A stretch of DNA of 64,000 nucleotides from Phialophora verrucosa (Eukaryota; Ascomycota; Eurotiomycetes; Chaetothyriales; Herpotrichiellaceae): positions 67,001 to 131,000 of the forward strand of contig MSED01000011.1 of NCBI GenBank assembly GCA_002099365.1, given 5' to 3'. Positions 24,426 through 36,449 of this stretch are shown here, piece after piece. The notes beneath the pieces were generated by a model, which saw nothing but the letters and a program-made list of their open reading frames with translations, was not told the origin of the DNA and ran no database searches. Made by a program: the position numbers and the translations under genes. Numbering within the stretch: the stretch's first letter is position 1; every line of letters starts with the position of its first letter.

Positions 24426-25142
24426 TTATGAAGCGGAGGCGGTGTTCCCTATGATAGTGTTAGATGTTACCAATGTTACTTTTAGCGGTGGTGCGATCGG
24501 TATACCTCTAAATACTACACATATTCTCATTAATAAGGCGCTGTGCGTGCATTTCAATGTGCGAGAAAACAACGCCGGGCACTGCGAATACCGTAAGGAA
24601 GACGCGAGGTAAAGAAGAGTAGATAAATACTGGATCTGGGACGGGACACCAGGACTAAAAGATAACGATAAATCGACGCTGGAACGGCTCGACCAGTGGT
24701 CCGAAAGGCATGTGGTGGCGCTCAGGAGGCTACCAAGTCCCGGAGAACGGCTCTTCAGATGCAGCGGCGGTATTAGGCTTAATGAATAATGATTATTACC
24801 ATAAACCATGCATTGTGCTATCGTCTGCGTGAACGTTGGCGTGCGCAACGCAGTACATATAATCGCGTAAAGGCCTGCAGGCGAGGTGCAACAGCCGGGA
24901 CACCGACGAGGTCTCCTTACTCCGTATATATCAGACCCATGCTGATAGCAGCTCAGGAAGCTATATTTGGAATGTGAGCGAGCCAGAGATATAGCGGCCT
25001 GATTTCGAGCCGAAGGCTTAAATGTACCTCCGCTGAGGCAGGCAATAAACATACCTAGTCCGTCCACGTAGTTGGCGAAATTTAGAAACACACTTATTGC
25101 ACCGAAAGTAAAGGTCGGCAAAGCTATAGATGCCACTGCCAT
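24426..25142 (-). CDS. unidentified ORF (238 codons), longest open frame in the island
   Basis: An uninterrupted minus-strand frame of 238 codons preceded by an in-frame TAG two codons upstream of the ATG. The first 40 residues are hydrophobic (SIALPTFTFGAISVFLNFAN) and could be a membrane segment. The rest is Ser/Cys-rich without motifs. A GTATGT-type donor sequence lies inside the hydrophobic part, so the real structure might be spliced. Its length exceeds what chance usually gives here, but codon use shows no clear bias. No neighbours help. Function unknown. Confidence 0.3.
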   Translation of the reverse strand: MAVASIALPTFTFGAISVFLNFANYVDGLGMFIACLSGGTFKPSARNQAAISLARSHSKYSFLSCYQHGSDIYGVRRPRRCPGCCTSPAGLYAIICTALRTPTFTQTIAQCMVYGNNHYSLSLIPPLHLKSRSPGLGSLLSATTCLSDHWSSRSSVDLSLSFSPGVPSQIQYLSTLLYLASSLRYSQCPALFSRTLKCTHSALLMRICVVFRGIPIAPPLKVTLVTSNTIIGNTASAS

Positions 25143-28100
25143 TCCTTTCTATAGCAGTCGTAGATGTGCTTCCAGTCGCCCTCACTGCCTCCGATCGTCT
25201 TCACTACGAGGCCTGTTTTCTTCCTTGCTGGGACAGGAATGCTTGTCCTGTTTCAGGGAGAGTCTGTCGGTGTAAGGCCATCATGATTGTCATGGAGAAC
25301 CGAAACAGCTTCCGATCTTCGCAGGTGCCGCGCCACGCGATTCCTCTCGGACTTGACGAATAAGACCCGTGCAAACAAATATCGGTGGTACTTTGGTAGT
25401 TTATTAGGCTGGTATAGTTGTAGAGTCTGCCAGAATGTGAGCGTTGTCGAGTATATCCTTCCACCTGCTTTCTTGGCCCCGAATTTCGGTTCTTATCGCC
25501 TTCGCTTAATTAATCGCCGGCAAACTTTCGCTAATCGGGCACTTACCTGTACTTTCTCCAGAACCAGGCCTGTCAGTGAACCACATCCGCCTGGATATAC
25601 TAACCCGATTCTGTCTCGGTAGGTTTCCTTAGAAAGTCTGAGCAACGAGAGCTGACATATACTAGGTACGCAATACATTTGTGTCGACATGCTCGGCGCA
25701 TCAGAGTATCTCCGATGGAGCGTGCTAGGTCAAAACATCGTGACAAAGGCCGCGGGGAGCTATCGACGTGCGTGGGATGCCCTGAAGTCTCCTCCTGGGA
25801 TTAGACCCCATCCGTAACAGAGACAGGTGAGACGAACGCAGGCCAGGCATTCCTTCCCCCTCATGTACGTCCAGAAGTGTGGCTTCCGACTCTGGTGGGT
25901 CGACTTTTACTCGCACTGCAGCTGTCGCTGTTGCTTACTTAAGCCTAGGCACTTAGCTCAGATGCTGGACGACTGCCTGTTACGGTGCATGTTGCGGTAT
26001 TTTGGACTCTTTAGCACGTCTTGACTGCTCAACCTTTGCGAAAAGCAAGTACCTACTAAGCATACCAGGCGGCGATTTCCTCGCGACGGTACACCGACTC
26101 CTTACTTCTTTCTGCGCGAGCATCAATCCAAGCGACGGTCGGCCGAACCTAGCGGTCCTACGGGAGCAACTGAAAGAGGCCTCTAAATAATGATTGAGGA
26201 ACAAGATGATATTGTACTCAAGCACATGATATGTATATATAGAATAGCTGGATACGACTGAGGCAAGACTAAGGAATGCCAGTACATTATAGAGCCGCGC
26301 TCGTTCATCGAATGAACGAGACACCCCGACCCCAAGACAGCCCCCACCTCCGTTCAAGAGGATGGCGCCACATGACAGCTGTTCAATAGGCCTTCTCACC
26401 GGTTCTGTCTTTCTAGAACGGTTGGGGAATAAATCTGTCGACTGGGATTATTCGGGAGATGTCTATAGCACTAATCTAGACTATTGCCATGACGCGGAAC
26501 GTCGGTTCAAGTACTGGGCAAACTCTGGCTGTTACTAAGCGGTATCGCCGGGTCCCTGACTCAATCTACTAAACATGGTTCGATCCTAAGTTCTCCTCAG
26601 TATCGTGTTTGGCGACCCAGCCGTCCGTCCTACCATTTTTCCCGACCGGTCGGGCTGAGCAGGAGAGGGCAGCTGGTAAAACTTACAGTGTTAAAGACGC
26701 TGAAATTCTATGTACATTAATCTCACCGAGATTCAGGTAGTTCTTGCATTTATGTCAATATCCGCGGGATTTATAAGGGATGTCGGAGCCTTTATATATC
26801 GACAGCAGATATACTACGTAAGATAGCGACGCCCGGCGGGCGGCCTCGAATTAGTGATCGCATAAATCGGGTATAAAGGCTGCAAAAATGGACAGACATT
26901 TCGTGCCGACACATATAGCTCCCTGCTACTGCATAAGAGTGCAATAGCGCCCCTACTAAACCGAGTTCTCCAGTTGTGGTATAGGCTGGGTTTGACGAAT
27001 AAATCAAGGCCCGGCCTGCTAACGCCGTGGTGCATTCGAGGGCGGGATACATAGCTTGCAACCGGCTACGCTCTGCCATTCTTGGCCACGACTGGAAATT
27101 TTTAAGAAAAGGCCCTGCTCCTCGCTGCCGTGCACAACACGTCCTTCGCCGTATTTGACCGGCCGAGATAGCGTGAGCTGGCTACCAGTACCTGTAACGA
27201 GGTGCCATAGTATACGGCCTAAGATCTGCTAGGCGCGGCGTAGGAGCCAACTGTCGTGAAATATCTCGGGGTTGGGGACGGAAATCCCTTCTTACCCCTA
27301 TTACCTAGGTAGCTGCAGCCGTCGGTCCCCATGCGGCGGAAGGAGGGAGTAATGGAACGAAGGGTCGAGCGAACCTGGGCTGTATTACCACTTATGTACA
27401 ACGTTGACAGGGAAGAATCCGGCTCCTGAGTCGTAGGCCGTTAACATGGAACTAGGAGGGGGGAAAGCGGATTAGCGACTGCTTCGGACTAGTAGAGAAT
27501 ACGATACGGTTAAGGTACTATGTTTTGCTAAATACGGCCTAGACATGTGAATATGCGACGACCTTGATCCAAGACCATATCGACGCATTACCAGAAGCCA
27601 CCAAATAGCTGAAACGGGGGCCACCAGGCGACCTTCCTAGAGCTCCCATGATTGTCACCGTGGGGTAAAGAGAACAAATGTATTCCCACGCTTCGCTTCT
27701 GATGTTCGAGTCACTGCGCCAGTGACAGTCTGAAGAGTACCATCACAAGCTCCTAGCTCCTCAAAAATTCCGGGACATTCTCAAGGATTGCCATTATATC
27801 AAAGAGGGGTTTATGTTCGCATATTTGCTCCATCTGACGGCTGTGCTCTTGGAAAAGATGTACCTGTTCACCACACCATGCCTGAGCACCCGAATATTCT
27901 GCATTCAACAAGTCTGCTCCGTCCCTCGTAAAGCCTCGGCATACCGTGGTATTGGCTGCGGTATTGCTGCGAAGGTCGCTGTTGTATTTCCCGGAACCGG
28001 CGGTGTATGTCTTAAGGCAGTGGCCCTACGAAATATTGGCCCTGTAAGGTTTTCTGGTGTCCGAGACAGAGCGGTGGGCTGAGTAGAAGCGACTTGTGGC

Positions 28101-28993
28101 TTGAGACCGTCGACTTTCGTATCCGTGGCCACGATTACTTAGCTGCAACGCGAGGTTTTAGTGATAAATGTATAAGCTCGCCGACGAGAAACTAGGAGGT
28201 TGACTCTCCAGGCCTTGTGGAAGTAGCTAAGGAGGCTGGTTGAGAGGTGCGGCGTTACGTGAGGGCGCGGACGTAGGTGTGGGTGTTGTCGGAGAAGCGG
28301 GCTCGGACTGTAAGACTGTCTACGCAGGCGGCAGAGAGTCTGCTCACAGGTCTCAAGATCAGGCGCGATCATTATAGCATTCTTGCATGTTGTTCGACCG
28401 TTCTGCCGCAGGAAATGGAAAATGTCATAGAATCAACGACATCTACTGCTTTAGAAGATTGTGCAGTATCGCAGGATCAGGCTGCGCCTCAAGGATAGGC
28501 TGTGTGCAGGTGGCGGTTGTGGTATAGGTGCTGGTTATCGCGAGGAAGCCTGAGGCCTGCTTGCTAGGCCTAAGATTTCGGCTGCACACACAGCGGTTGG
28601 CTGTAACAGAGGACTAAAATTGCGTTAAGAGCGTAGGCTGCCCCCGGAGAAGGCTGCTGGGTTTACATCTAAAAGGTCGGTTAGACAGGAACGAACGATT
28701 GTAGTGTAGAGAGCGAGGGAGATGTAGAGACCGGTTTGCTTAGTGGAGGTGATTAAGACACTGTATCGTCGAGAGGGCTTATTTACTACAAGGCCTTTAC
28801 GCCAGTGGCCTTCTCTGCCACCGTGAGGCTGTGGAAAGGCTGACTTCTGGGTATAGATGCTGAGGGGGTGGTGCCGGTGCCTGGTTCAACATTAGGCAAC
28901 GAGATGGCGCTTCGGTTAGCCTGAATCCGAGATTTCAGGTGTTCCAGGTCAGCCAGTTCGAACCTGAACGTCGCACCAGTCAGCTAGCTGCTT

Positions 28994-29034
28994 GCAGCGC
29001 GCAAACATAGCAGCGCGCAAACACTGCAGCGCGC
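28994..29034. repeat. short tandem repeat, GCAGCGCGCAAACA unit
   Basis: Two full copies and one partial copy of a 14-18-bp GC-rich unit, about 350 bp upstream of the interrupted host gene. Could be a promoter element or simple slippage. Confidence 0.6.
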
Positions 29035-29259
29035 TGGAATCTCGCCCTGCAAAGAGCGGTAGAATGTTGAAACCTAGCCGGATTACTTGTCGGAAGGAGG
29101 AACAGGTCCTCTTAATCAAGCCGGCCTACCTGCATTCCAGCGGCCCAATGCGTCAAAAATATGTCAGCACGCTGCATTTCCCGCCTCTGTATCCCAGAGA
29201 AATTTGATTGCTCTTTGAAACCAGCAATCACCGAGCCCCGTCCAGCAGGCAGACGAGGT

Positions 29260-29383
29260 CAAGTCGGTTGCTCGTCTCCTCTCCCTTTCTTTCTTCTCCT
29301 CCATTAATTCCCTCTTCTCCTGATTCTATACCTACATCGTTATGCACGCCAGTGGAAGGCGCGGTAGATCGCGAGAAGCCGCC
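29260..29383 (+). promoter_or_regulatory. pyrimidine-rich promoter region and Kozak context of the interrupted host gene
   Basis: A CT-rich tract (about 29270-29330), typical of fungal promoters near the transcription start, precedes the ATG at 29384. That ATG lies in the strong context GCCATGG. The next in-frame ATG at 29534 lies 50 codons further on in the same frame. Confidence 0.5.
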
Positions 29384-31137
29384 ATGGCAGAACAAACCGA
29401 AGACCTCCCTAAGGAACGCGGTGGTGCAACACCCTCGCGGTCAAGTCACCGACGTGGGCACTTCGTCGCATAAGTCAATAATCCCCCCGTGGACGAGGAC
29501 GCCTTAAGCTCCTAAAGTTCGACTCATTCTCCCATGTCGACCATCCCCGGTGAAGGTGACAGCTTTAGCACGCCCGATGTCGCACCCCCCAACTTTAATT
29601 CCTCTCAATCCAGCGCCTCCAAGATCGACCCCCGACCGGATATCTGGGCGGAGAGTGACTCCAGTGCTTCTAGCGTAGACAGCTTGGACGTCACAGGGCA
29701 GCTGCAGCCACAAGACCTAACTCTCGACCACAAGCCGACCAAACCACATCTAAAAGAACAGCTTAGTGAGCCCATGTCCGGAATGCCGTATAAACGCTCC
29801 CTCCCGCCCCCTTCCAGCCGAAAGCTACCACTCAAGGCTGATACAGCCTTCGAGCCAGCGTCGGGGGCTACAAGCAAGGTACAACCCAGAGCTGAACCTA
29901 ACGTTCCTTCCCGCCAAGCTAAGAACAATCCCCGTGTCCGAACAGTCTTTAAATTTACCTTGATAACGGCGGGCCGCATCATCAACATCCTAATCACTGC
30001 CGCGGAAAAACTTGTCACGAACACCCTTTTCGCGTATATCTTACTTCCGGTGCTTGCGGTCTGGTTTCTGTCTTATCTGGTGTCAAGTTTTGGTGCGGCC
30101 ATGGTTAGCGTGGGAGTTCGAGGCTAGAATATGTTGGAGACTGCCTCCACTGCTGTGTTCGGTACTGCCTTTTACGTCGGCGCTCTTGGAGTCAGATCAT
30201 TCGTTGGGGGCAGCCGCTGGATCGTCGACCCGAATGGCGCTCGAGGCGTTCTGCGACAAGCAACTGATTCGACACTAGGTGCAAAGACACTTTATGCGAG
30301 CTTAAAGACCCTATAGATCGCCACTTAGCTACATGTTCCCTGCTTACCCCTAGATATGCAGGACGTGTCTGGGACGCTGAATGAGACGGTCGCCGAACTC
30401 GATTACTGGTCGGAGATCTCGGAGATTCTGCTTCCACAAGTCCACTACTTCCGGGTGGCTACTACGCCTCTTTACGTCAAGCAAGCACAGCTCCGCCACA
30501 ATAACATCCAGCTGATGGGAAAGGATGTCCTCGTCAACCTTTTGGGGGAATATGTCGATGGTCTTGACGAGAGTGCAGAATGCTTATACACCATAATACT
30601 TAAGACGGACCACTTGCTGATGGTGTTGGTCTATAATCTCGAGGAAGTTCATTTGCTGGTCCACGAAGTTGCGATGCGCTCCAGGCACTGGTGGTCCACC
30701 AGCACCGTACAGAAGTACGATCGTATCGCAAAGATACTCTAGCGCTTAATCGACGTATTCGACAATAAAATAGAGTATATACTTGACGTCACCGTCCCCT
30801 GTGTTAAACGGTTACAAACAACATACGATCTGGGCCTCAATTACGATGTATACGTAGAGCTATGTCGAGGATACGTCAACGAGCAGCTTAGGTTACGACG
30901 CGTGTATAACTTTTTCAAGAAACCCGATAAGTCACTTATCTTACTTTAAAAGCTTGTCCAGGGCTTTATACAGCACGATACCTAGAATATCCTCGACAAG
31001 TTAAAGGATTCTTGAGATCGACTCAAAGATTACCGACTTAAATTGAGGAACACTAAAGCAACTATCTCTCTCTCTTATGCACTATCTGATATAGCGGGGC
31101 TACAACAGCTGCTGAAAGTATTATATAAGTCTCTAGG
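29384..31137 (+). pseudogene. host gene, 5' part: large predicted membrane/helical protein, interrupted
   Basis: One frame of 584 complete codons runs from the ATG at 29384 to the insertion point and continues at 49016. Joined across one copy of the CTAGG duplication, it would encode about 644 residues with no intron. Nine premature stops lie in this part (29471, 29513, 30125, 30314, 30326, 30740, 30947, 30983, 31013), all explainable as Gln, Trp or Arg codons changed by C-to-T or G-to-A. There is no frameshift. The N-terminal 180 residues are Ser/Pro-rich and probably disordered. A hydrophobic region follows (about residues 190-260, with LITAGRIINILITAAEKL and ILLPVLAVWFLSYLVSSFG). The remainder looks mainly helical, charged and soluble. 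I do not recognise the family. Mutation density rises toward the retrotransposon. Confidence 0.8.
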
Positions 31138-31497
31138 TGTAACGGCACGGCACACCAACGGAAGAAGGCAGGGCGAACACTACACAAAGGTATAGATTAC
31201 TCAATACTAAGAGACTAAACTAGAGAGAGAGAAAGGGCATAAAAGGCGCGGTGCCTATCACCCTAGATAAATACTTCCCTCCGCCAAGGATTTCGGTATG
31301 CGCGTAAGCCGCTAAGGGTTTTGGTTACGTGCAGCCAATCAGCGTTTAGCTATATAATTGTACAGCCTCACTTACCTAATCAGGACAAAGCTTAGTAGGC
31401 ACGCGCTTTACCGGAAATGGTCGCCTGCAGCCTACAGCCTTATCTTCCATCGTACGCGGTCGCGTATATATACTCGGACTTAGTATAGGCCGTAATA
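31138..31497 (-). repeat. 3' LTR of family-3 element (360 bp)
   Basis: Starts TGTAACGGCACGG and ends GCCGTAATA on the plus strand; the inner end is RIP-altered relative to the other LTR, which ends GCCGTGACA. It lies at the 3' end of the minus-strand element. Confidence 0.93.
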
Positions 31498-31706
31498 ATA
31501 CCCTCCTCTTTAAGAAAGTTTATTCTTAGGCTTTATTATCGTTATTATAGTCCTCTATTAATTTATTATTTTCTTAGTAATATAGCTAATCTTATAATCT
31601 TCTTAAGGGTCTTAGTTACTAAGGATACTTCTTATAATAATTACGGACTTTATATAGTATATTCTTAAAGTTAAAGGTTAGGTACTATTTAGGGTCTTTA
31701 TCCTAG
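31498..31706 (-). pseudogene. family-3 pol, C-terminal end (chromodomain second half)
   Basis: The minus strand from 31706 down reads the second half of the chromodomain and the pol C-terminus. Joining it to the sequence ending at 43391 across one 4-bp CTAG duplication restores an in-frame chromodomain (a QWLG-type segment, then DKDPK followed by a Trp-like stop and YLTFNFKN). The element's polypurine tract, AAAGAGGAGGGTAT, directly precedes the LTR. Confidence 0.8.
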
Positions 31707-32005
31707 TAAACTAGGGTAAGGCTTTATAGCCTCTAAGTAGAGGGTCGTACAGCGGTAAGCACTACCTCTTCGTCCCTAGTATACTATATAGTAATAAACA
31801 GCTTTATAAGTAATAGTATTATATATTTTATTACCTATAGTATATATATATATTAAATATATATAACTACTCTACTTACAATATATAGCGGAGGTATATA
31901 GCCTTATACTAAGGATTCAACTAATTAGATAGTACAGTTACTTATCTATATATTATACAGGTATATATAGCTAATTAGCGCTATAAGCATCACCGCCCTA
32001 TTATA
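31707..32005 (-). repeat. 3' LTR of family-2 copy 2c (299 bp)
   Basis: Plus-strand start TAAACTAGGG, end CCCTATTATA. The adjoining CCCTCCCTT (32007-32015) is the complement of the polypurine tract. Confidence 0.92.
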
Positions 32006-34736
32006 TCCCTCCCTTATCGCTCGCTTCTTAATAACCTCGCTTAAGCACTCTTAGAACTAATCTTACTACCTTTTATAAGCTTCTCTATTACCTCCCTAAA
32101 GTTATTAATCTACTTATCTTCTAATCCCTTTAGACTTCTTACTCTCGGTTTAGAAGATAACCCTATAGCCTTCACCTTACGTCTGACTATCTTATAGACG
32201 TCCTATATAACCTTATATCGATCTCTAATATCTATAGTGACAGCTGAAAGCATCTATTAAAGGCGTCGAGATTTATATATCTCTATATTAATAATAGCTA
32301 CAGTATTCTTAATAACCTAGAGTCTACAGCTATAAGTATTACCTTATTAATTCGAAATAAGCTTTACCTTACGAGAGATAATACTAAAGACTTTAGTATT
32401 TAGCTATTCGATAAAGAAATTTATTATAATTATAGCTCTTTAAGTTTAGGTTAGTAAAGAATTAATAATTAAGTAGAATTAAGTTGTAATATCGGCGATA
32501 AGAAATAATTAGTAATTTTCTTCTCCCTTTAAATTATTATTAAATATAATAAAGTGTTTTATATAGTTATTTATATCTCCTTAACCTTTAAACTTAACTA
32601 TTTATTTAGCTTTAAGATAGGAATTAATTTAGCTTTAGAATACTAAGCTTATAATATATTTATACTATATATAAGCCTCTTTACGACGGGAAGTAATTCC
32701 GGCTTTAATAAAGGAGTCACTAACCTATCCGGAATTAGTAGAACTAAAGCGAGCTATCTTTAGGCTATAAGATAAAATATTAACTATACGATAATTAAGG
32801 TAGCTAAAAAGAACTTAATAGCGCCGCTAACTCTATTTCTTTTCCTATCTTTCGATTAATTAGTTAAGACCTTTTATCGGATCTTTATAATATACCGCGA
32901 TTTATTCTAGACCTTTAAGATATAATTTAATACCCTTCTCAGCTATATAAAGATATATAGCTATATAAGATTTAAGTATATATTTTACGAGTAATAATAG
33001 CGCGCTAATTATCTCGTCGGCTCTAAATTTATAATAATATACTATATCTTCCTTTATTACTAGTAGCTTTTATAGCTTAAAGTTTTACTAATAAATATAT
33101 CGCTAAATTATTAACTAAGCGAACTAAATAGCTAACTAGATATTTAGGATTAGATTCGATAATATTAAAGAAGTATTAGCTATAATCGACTCGAGTGGAG
33201 AAATAGTACTAAAGGGACTTATAATATATATTCCTTAATTTATAGTCTACTAACTAATTTTAATACTATAAAATATACCGGAGATTTTTAGCTTCTTTAT
33301 AAATAATTTATATATAGGTATTAAAGTATTAGAGCTAAGAGTTATTATTTATAAGTAGGGTCTTTTTAATACCCTTAAGATATTAATAAGGTTATTCTTT
33401 ATTAACTTTACCTATTCTTTACTTCCGAGAATAGAATAAGGTTCGCCGGGCTTTATAAGCTAAATTAATCCTTTTTAATATATCTTAGCTAAATTTAATC
33501 TAATTATTACTATACTTTACTATAGCTTTATAAGAATTAGCGCTATAGGACTTAAAGTTTAGAGCGATTCTAGACTAGCTTACTTAATTTATTTCCGCTA
33601 AATACTTAGTCGCTTAGTTAGGGTAGCAGTAAGCCTACTTAATCCTAAAAGATTCGCGATTATAGGAGTAAGAAGCTTACTAGTCTCCTTACGCGTAATA
33701 AGCCGATAACTAATAGTCTCTAGTATAGGCTTAATAATTTACTTCGACGGCGTAAATAGAGCTATCTTTATATCTAAACATTCTTTTAAGGCGATTAAGT
33801 TTATATAGTTAAGAGGTTAAATACCGACTTAATATAGTCCGTCTATTTTAGTTAATCTATATCTCCTAATTATAAGAGCTTATTTAGGATTACTTTAATC
33901 TTTATCTTAAGTAGCCTTATTAGTAATCGCGCCTTTATTTATAATAATCTATAAATTACTAATAGTTAAATATAATATAGTAGAGAAGTAGCGCCTTAAT
34001 TTTAACTACCTCTTAATTCTTATAAATTAATAGATTATCTTATATAAAGCTATTTATAGTATTATTAGAAGCGTTTTATTAAAATATAGTAAGTACTTTT
34101 AAATATATTAATACTAATCTAATAAAATAATAATATCTTTACTATATAGAATAATAAGTTAGTTAAAGAACTCTATAGAAGTCTAGAGAGGTAGCTTTAT
34201 AATTTCCTCTAAGGGTAGCTTAATATTCTTTTCTTTATATTTACTAATAAATATTTTAATATCGCTTATATATATATAATCCGAAAGGAGTTTCGATTAA
34301 AGTTCCCCTTAATAGTTATATCTCTTACTAAACTCTTCTTTTTTAGAAACTAATATATAGTACTTCTTAAATTCGGTCTTAGTAAGTTTATAATACTTTA
34401 TTAAGTTATAAACCTTTTAGGCTATCGTATTACACTAGTTATCTATTTCTTTATATTTAATTTCGATATAGTTAAAGAAGTTATTAATACGGTCCGGATC
34501 GTCCTAATTAACAACTTTAACAGTAACTTCGAGGGATACTTCTTTAGTTCGGGTAGGGTGGCGTACTAATAAGACAGGCTAGTTATTAACCGTATAGGTA
34601 TTAGAAGCTTAGTATTTTTATCGTCGGCTAGTAGGAACTATAGAATTAGGATTTAGCTAAATAACCGGCGGCTTTAGTTGTAATTAATACTAAGCTTTAA
34701 ATATCTTAATAGTAGGATTAGTCTAGGCTTTTAGTA
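32004..34736 (-). pseudogene. extra 3' ORF of family-2 element with C-terminal Ulp1-like protease domain (copy 2c)
   Basis: Minus-strand counterpart of 5600-8332 with the same frame and no net indel. About 900 codons lie between the integrase-coding part and the polypurine tract. Near the C-terminus the His-Trp pair position reads Tyr-stop (about 32509-32514). The later Asp position also appears lost. The catalytic Cys codon is intact here (TGT, complement of 32326-32328), preceded by a Gln/Asn-Thr-Tyr-Ser context and followed by an Arg where copy 2a has Gly. Between the two copies, all parts of a His-Asp-Gln-Cys C48 arrangement can be seen or inferred by simple transitions. The N-terminal 600 codons are unrecognised. 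It could be an acquired host gene or an element-specific protease. Confidence 0.65.
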
Positions 34737-36449
34737 AGAAGCTATAAAGACGAATCTAAAAGGTAATAAAAATAAAGCGTATAGTTAAATAAAGCTTATA
34801 GTATAATTAAAATATTAAAGAGAGAGAGAAAAGGCGAACTTAATAAAAATATTAGTAGTTATAAAGGCGTCGAAAATTAATCTAGAGATTCTAAAATAAT
34901 TTAAAAGATTAAACTAGTAATAAAGAAGAACTATTTAATAGTTAAAGTTTATATTAAGAAAGGAAAGCGTAAGGTTAAGGAGGAAGGTACTTATAAATAG
35001 TCGAGAGGGAAAGGGTAAGGATAAGTATATACTATAAATTAATACCCTTTAATATTAAGTAATAGTATAATAAGGTAAGATATTACTATTTATAGATAAT
35101 AAAGTATTTTTATTACCCTCTTTACTTCTTAAGCTCGTTAAGACCTCTAGTCTAAATAATATATATTTATTATATAATAGCTTAGGAATAGCGATCTAAA
35201 AGATCGGGCGGTTATATAAAGGTTAGTTTATTATTTCCTTCTTATTATATTCGTATATAACCCGAATCTTTATTATATAATATTATTAGACCCTTAGCTC
35301 TTACTATTAATAACTAGTATTTAATCTATTATTAATACTATTTAATATCGCGGCTCCCCTAATTATATTAAAGTTTAACTAATTATAATATTCTCTAGAA
35401 CTCTATATAATATATAAGTATATATAACTAATTAAAGATAACACTAAAATTTCTAGCGCTAACCTTAATTTTTCTTCGCTCTAGCTACACTATACTATTC
35501 TTAGCTTAACTTTTCTAGCTTTATTTAGTAATTCTAATATCTACTATACCTAGGGTAGCAATATCTTACTTTAGTATCGCTTCTCTCTTTAAGATATTAA
35601 GCTAATAGGATAATAGGATCCGTAAACTAAAGTAACTTAATTTTAAGAAAATCCCTATTATAACTATACTCTAAACGCTAAATTATTATAACTTAACTAA
35701 AAGAAAACTGTAAATAACTAAAGAAATCTAATCTTAAACTTTCCTATACTAATAATAGCGATACTATACCTCTCTTACTACTTTATATAGTAAAGTACAA
35801 TATAAAGTAAAGTACCTATCTTACTCCTCTATAGACTTACTAAATATATTTAATCTAGTATATTATTCTTAAATTTTATCGCTAACTAAAGGTATCTTTA
35901 CTATAAATACTAGTTTTTTATTTATTAGCGGTAATATCTTCGCTTTCTATTTAAGTTATTAATTATAATATAAATATAAAGATATCTTTTATAAAGAAGG
36001 TATATTATTATTATTTAAAGACTCTTTAATATCCGCGAGATAAGAAAGATTAAAAGTTAAAACTTCGCGAGCTTCTTCTTTTTAAAAATTATCTTTAGGT
36101 GTAGGTTTAATATCTATAAGGAAATCTTTAGAGCGTTAATAGAATCGCTTAAGACGGCTAACTATATAAGTTCCTTATAGTCGGGAGCTATTAAGTTCCG
36201 CTAGAATATATATCCTCTTCTCTTAATTCGCCTTTATAATTCTAAATAGTCTAAACTAATAGAATACTAACTTCTTCTCTATAGATATATTTATTAACTT
36301 AATTATATTATAGCTTAATACTAATATACCCTCCTTAAGTAGTTATAAGTATAGGTTATAGCGTCTATTAAAGTACTTCTTCTCTAGCCTTTATATTTTA
36401 TTTAGACATACCGCCGCCTCTTCTAGATTTTAGTTACGTCTTTTAAGAG
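34737..36449 (-). other. family-2 segment between integrase and extra ORF
   Basis: Very AT-rich sequence shared, in inverse orientation, with 4182-5600. The first 300 bases after integrase still read as a pol C-terminal tail (FYQRSKDFLIDIKP, then KEEAREVLTFNLSYL), with no chromodomain visible. The rest shows no convincing frame and may be the untranslated leader of the extra ORF. Confidence 0.5.

Larger units (their letters stand above)
21690..29259. other. unique, balanced-composition island with no firmly supported gene
   Basis: About 7.5 kb of normal-composition sequence with short overlapping ORFs on both strands, consistent with intergenic DNA and decayed genes. Only the two longest ORFs are listed separately. 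No transposon ends, LTRs or RNA genes were recognised. A small tandem repeat lies at 28994-29034. Confidence 0.4.

Noticed and set aside
22186..28498. Numerous 60-100-codon ORFs on both strands as genes
   Set aside because: They overlap each other, show no coding bias, motifs or splice structure, and are expected by chance in sequence of this composition.
29605..30024. A 139-codon minus-strand ORF
   Set aside because: It is the shadow of the interrupted host gene on the plus strand, whose frame extends far beyond it on both sides.
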